Below, one piece after another: positions 6,169 through 8,413 of a DNA stretch of 8,413 nucleotides. The DNA comes from JASMHC01 sp042092935 (GTDB taxonomy: Bacteria; Pseudomonadota; Alphaproteobacteria; Rhodobacterales; Rhodobacteraceae), in assembly GCA_042092935.1 (NCBI GenBank), contig JBELFK010000126.1:1-8413 (forward strand), given 5' to 3'. Within the stretch, counting starts at the first letter, position 1. Every line of letters begins with the position of its first letter. A program made the translations under genes and the position numbers. The notes below the pieces were generated by a model. The model was not told the DNA's origin and ran no database searches. It worked only from the letters and a program-made list of their open reading frames with translations.

Positions 6169-6253
6169 CAAAGGGTGACACTGCTTCCATTCCGGCGGCA
6201 GGCGTCCTTTCGTTTGATGCTCTGGGTGACGTGTCAAAATGAAAGGATACCTT
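6152..6253 (+). promoter_or_regulatory. riboswitch expression platform with a ribH Shine-Dalgarno sequestering helix
   Basis: TCCTTTCGTTT (6205-6215) can pair with AAATGAAAGGA (6237-6247) over 11 bp with one G-U. The second strand contains AAAGGA, the Shine-Dalgarno of ribH, so this helix should block translation. Two competing pairings are visible. AAAGGGTG (6170-6177) can pair with CGTCCTTT (6203-6210), taking away the sequestering strand. CTTCCATTCCGG (6184-6195) can pair with the aptamer 3' edge CCGGATGGAAG (6152-6162), 11 bp with one bulge, undoing P1. No T-run terminator is seen, so control of translation initiation is favoured. Pairings were read by eye; energies were not computed. Confidence 0.65.
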
Positions 6254-6685
6254 ATGACACTTACCCGCTACGCTTTTATCAAGGCCAATTGGCATGCCGA
6301 TATTGTCGATCGTGCTTTGGATGGCTTTGCCGATCTGATCCCCTTGGATCAAATTGACGTTTTCGACGTCCCGGGTGCGTTTGAGATGCCGCTGCTGGCC
6401 CGCGATCTGGCAGCCTCGGGCAAATACGCCGCCGTTGCTGCCGCTGCCTTTGTCGTTGACGGCGGTATATATCGCCACGATTTCGTCGCCCAAGCTGTTG
6501 TTGACGGCCTCATGCGGGCCAGTCTGGACACGGGTGTTCCGGTCCTATCGGTGTCCCTCACGCCGCACCAGTATCAGGACACCGACCACCACAATGCCAT
6601 TTACCGCGCGCATTTTGTAGAAAAAGGTCGCGAGGCGGCGCAGGCGGCGTTAAAGATCAAAGGCACGTTGACGAATTTTCTTTAG
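6254..6685 (+). CDS. ribH: 6,7-dimethyl-8-ribityllumazine synthase, RibH2 type
   Basis: The enzyme condenses 5-amino-6-ribitylamino-uracil with 3,4-dihydroxy-2-butanone 4-phosphate to make lumazine, the penultimate step of riboflavin synthesis. The ATG at 6254 has AAAGGA six bases upstream and gives 143 residues; an in-frame ATG at 6239 would itself overlap that site. Sequence blocks follow the Brucella type II enzyme: YAFIKANWHADIVDRAL (6-22, with Trp13 where the substrate-stacking aromatic lies), VPGAFEMPLLARDLA (39-53), AFVVDGGIYRHDFVAQAVVDG (65-85, with the catalytic His75 region) and VPVLSVSLTPHQYQ (95-108). A classic RibH1 is probably encoded elsewhere, as in relatives with two copies. 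Expression should be under the FMN riboswitch. No terminator follows it before the next gene, 18 bases on. Confidence 0.95.
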   Translation: MTLTRYAFIKANWHADIVDRALDGFADLIPLDQIDVFDVPGAFEMPLLARDLAASGKYAAVAAAAFVVDGGIYRHDFVAQAVVDGLMRASLDTGVPVLSVSLTPHQYQDTDHHNAIYRAHFVEKGREAAQAALKIKGTLTNFL

Positions 6686-6703
6686 TGGTATTTGGAGTGG
6701 TAA

Positions 6704-7441
6704 ATGAGAGCAAGGTCGCATCTTGTTTCATTCGCTGACGGTCATTTTGCTCGGCGAAAACAAAGTTTTAGAAATCTAGCATATGAATCCGGCTTTTTCG
6801 ATTCTGTCAGCGTGTACGATTTCGATTCATTGCCGGAGACATTTCGCACTGCGCACGGCGAATATATGCAGTCAAATCGTCGGGGATTTGGTTTTTGGAT
6901 TTGGAAGCCTATTGTTATTCTCGAAGCGTTGCTCGGCGCCGAAAATTGCGACTGCGTCGTGTACCTTGACGCAGGATTTACAATCAACCCGAACGGTCTA
7001 GAACGGTTTCAAGAGTACCTGGATATTGCTCGTGAGAGCAGGTATAAAATGCTGTCTTTTCAAAACACCCATACTGAGGCTCATTGGACCAAGCAAGATT
7101 GTGCGCAGCGCCTCGGAGTCGAAAGCTCCTCGCGGCATATGAAAACAAGCCAACTTGGCAGCGGATTCCTGATCCTTCAAAACACAAAGAGCAATCTTGA
7201 TTTGCTACGAGAGTGGTCCAGCGTCGCGACGGAAAGAAACTACCACTATTCAAACGATGCACCCTCAGATTTGGTAAATCATTCAAAATTCCAAGAACAC
7301 AGGCACGATCAAAGCATATCGAGTCTTCTACGAAAACTTCGAGGAACAGAAATTACTCACTATGAAGTCCAAGCCTACAAGGGAAGTTTCGAAGCCATTT
7401 CAAATCAGTTACCTGCTTGGGCGACCAGGAAAAAAAGGTAA
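6704..7441 (+). CDS. probable glycosyltransferase-like protein (uncharacterised family)
   Basis: This 245-residue cytoplasmic-looking protein resembles a family of mostly unnamed proteins from polysaccharide clusters, recalled from its shared motifs. They are GFGFWIWKPIVILEAL (61-76), CDCVVYLDAGFTINP (84-96, the place of the DxD-like strand end of GT-A folds), THTEAHWTKQDC (122-133), QLGSGFLILQN (150-160) and FQEHRHDQSISSLL (196-209). A nucleotide-sugar transferase is therefore likely, but donor and acceptor are unknown. The C-terminus is short after the HRHDQS block. GGAG lies seven bases before the ATG, and the gene starts 18 bases after ribH, so it could be read from the ribH transcript. 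Codon use is AT-richer than in ribH or the asparaginase gene, suggesting recent acquisition. Confidence 0.6.
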   Translation: MRARSHLVSFADGHFARRKQSFRNLAYESGFFDSVSVYDFDSLPETFRTAHGEYMQSNRRGFGFWIWKPIVILEALLGAENCDCVVYLDAGFTINPNGLERFQEYLDIARESRYKMLSFQNTHTEAHWTKQDCAQRLGVESSSRHMKTSQLGSGFLILQNTKSNLDLLREWSSVATERNYHYSNDAPSDLVNHSKFQEHRHDQSISSLLRKLRGTEITHYEVQAYKGSFEAISNQLPAWATRKKR

Positions 7442-7535
7442 TCGTCGTCAAACAGTGAGCAAAACTCGACTTTCGGTGATTTCCTTGCTTTCTGAATTGA
7501 CCAAGTAACGAAAATATTGGGAGCATAGAATATCG
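7442..7535 (+). other. AT-rich spacer between the glycosyltransferase-like and sulfotransferase genes
   Basis: Ninety-four bases without coding character. The only element noted is the GGGAG at about 7519-7523 that may serve the downstream gene. No terminator hairpin with a T-run is seen, so the two genes may be cotranscribed. Confidence 0.4.
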
Positions 7536-8210
7536 ATGGCGTTAAAAAAATTTCGTCAAAAGTTTTATAAGTCGGACATTCCACCAGTTTTGGTCGCAAG
7601 TTTTGGGAGAAGCGGAAGCACAATGGTGTACAAAAGCGTATGCCAATCTATGACAATGGCAAGATTTGGGCGTCACAAAAAGTTTGTTTGCGACAATGCT
7701 TGGAATCTTCAGGGTGAAAAATTTTCAAGTGGAATCGTTTATAAGACTCATGATTTTCCAACGGAATCCATATCTATGCACAACCTTCGAACGATTTTTG
7801 TTTTTGGAAGTCCGATCGATGCAGTGCGTTCCGTCATAAAACAGAATGAGTTGTTGGGTGCCAAGTGGACAGATCGTCACCTAAAGCATTTGAAGGCGCG
7901 GGGTACTTTAGACGAAATTTGGACTTCCGACATTTTGGGTCTTGAACGACAGTTGGAATCATGGACGACCACACAATTAGGGTCGGTACTCTGCGTGAAG
8001 TTCGACAGCCTTTGGGACAATATTAGCCAGATAAGCGACTTCATCGAACTGGACTTCTGCTTGCCACCCAAAAAGGCACGCACTTCTGGAAAGCTAGACG
8101 AAAAAAGCGAAGCACTTCTTGCGAAGACTTACAGTCACATGGAAAAAAAGGTCGCAGACTTACCGCCTTGTTTCCTCAGCAACGAACGCCAGTTCGCCGA
8201 GAGTGAATAA
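7536..8210 (+). CDS. divergent sulfotransferase-family protein
   Basis: This 224-residue protein shows the P-loop-like 5'-phosphosulfate-binding loop ASFGRSGSTMVYKSV (21-35). Next comes the KTHDFP block (70-75), whose His72 is the candidate catalytic base. The 3'-phosphate-binding block is RTIFVFGSPIDAVRSV (85-100), with Ser99 in the expected place. In typical PAPS-dependent sulfotransferases an Arg stands eight residues before that Ser; here it is Gly91, so cofactor binding may differ. The substrate is unknown; a sugar chain or lipid is plausible beside the preceding glycosyltransferase-like gene. It is the AT-richest gene of the window (about 37% GC by hand count over 7681-7740, against about 63% over 5221-5280). 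GGGAG stands some 12 bases before the ATG, a longish spacing. It ends three bases short of the convergent serB stop. Confidence 0.75.
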   Translation: MALKKFRQKFYKSDIPPVLVASFGRSGSTMVYKSVCQSMTMARFGRHKKFVCDNAWNLQGEKFSSGIVYKTHDFPTESISMHNLRTIFVFGSPIDAVRSVIKQNELLGAKWTDRHLKHLKARGTLDEIWTSDILGLERQLESWTTTQLGSVLCVKFDSLWDNISQISDFIELDFCLPPKKARTSGKLDEKSEALLAKTYSHMEKKVADLPPCFLSNERQFAESE

Positions 8211-8213
8211 AAT

Positions 8214-8413
8214 CTAACCGATAAATTCGCTCTTCTTGTACCCTTGCACATAAAGCAGAGCCGTAAGGTCGCCGTGGTTGATGCGAATATCGCATTCCTT
8301 GGCCACCGACGGTTTTGCGTGCAGGGCAACCCCCGCCCCAGCGCGTTTGAGCATCCCTAGGTCATTGGCCCCGTCGCCTACGGCCATGACGTCAGCTTCA
8401 TCAAGCCCGAGGC
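8214..8413 (-). CDS. serB: phosphoserine phosphatase, C-terminal part (5' end lies beyond the window)
   Basis: The last 65 codons and the TAG stop (8214-8216) of a HAD-superfamily phosphatase are present. VMAVGDGANDLGMLKRAGAGVALHAKP carries HAD motif IV (GDGANDLGML), whose aspartates bind Mg2+. It is followed by INHGDLTALLYVQGYKKSEFI, the usual SerB C-terminus. The enzyme removes phosphate from L-3-phosphoserine in the last step of serine synthesis. Only the C-terminal sequence can be judged; the catalytic DxDxT lies outside. It converges on the sulfotransferase gene with three bases between the stops, so each transcript may run into the other. Confidence 0.93.
   Translation of the reverse strand, partial: LGLDEADVMAVGDGANDLGMLKRAGAGVALHAKPSVAKECDIRINHGDLTALLYVQGYKKSEFIG

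Noticed and set aside
5996..6493. 165-residue minus-strand ORF across the riboswitch
   Set aside because: It runs through the RFN aptamer and the ribH start on the opposite strand and shows no recognisable domain.
1..8413. CRISPR array, insertion sequence, integrase, toxin-antitoxin or phage-defence genes
   Set aside because: None of their repeats or motifs were seen on either strand. The only tandem repeat is the coding 21-bp unit.

Overview
The window reads as a chromosomal stretch of an alphaproteobacterium, most likely a Rhodobacterales (roseobacter-type) bacterium. This rests on the gene mix rather than on a marker gene: a Brucella-type lumazine synthase (RibH2) behind an FMN riboswitch, an IalB-family periplasmic protein, a Hint_2/lamin-tail-like protein, a Rhizobium-etli-type (class 3) asparaginase and a GC-rich background. 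No IS element, CRISPR array, tRNA, rRNA or replication origin was found.

Left part (1-4819): six genes all read on the minus strand. In order of transcription they are an IalB-family exported protein (4819-4298), a lamin-tail/Hint autoprocessing-type protein with a GTG start (4213-3206), rlmN (3065-1884), a secreted PepSY-like protein with a Met/Gly/Asn/Ser repeat tail (1620-1051), a two-helix membrane protein with a LuxR-type DNA-binding domain (994-485), and the 5' part of a SAM-dependent methyltransferase (379-1, runs off the window). The PepSY-like/LuxR pair is only 56 bases apart, and that gap holds a strong hairpin and a 12-bp dyad. The other gaps (84-263 bases) are wide enough for separate promoters.

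Middle (4820-6253): a divergent spacer of about 170 bases separates the IalB gene from a plus-strand class 3 L-asparaginase with all its known active-site residues. Next comes a complete FMN (RFN) riboswitch. Its expression platform can be read by eye: an 11-bp helix that would bury the ribH ribosome-binding site, and at least two competing helices.

Right part (6254-8413): ribH is followed after 18 bases by two visibly AT-richer plus-strand genes, a probable glycosyltransferase-like protein and a divergent sulfotransferase. They end three bases short of the convergent 3' end of serB (phosphoserine phosphatase, partial). The AT-rich pair looks like an acquired cell-surface-decoration islet lodged between two housekeeping genes.

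No wholly new multi-gene system is evident. The items most worth a second look are the Met-rich PepSY/membrane-LuxR pair, the lamin-tail/Hint protein, the FMN riboswitch platform and the AT-rich glycosyltransferase/sulfotransferase islet.
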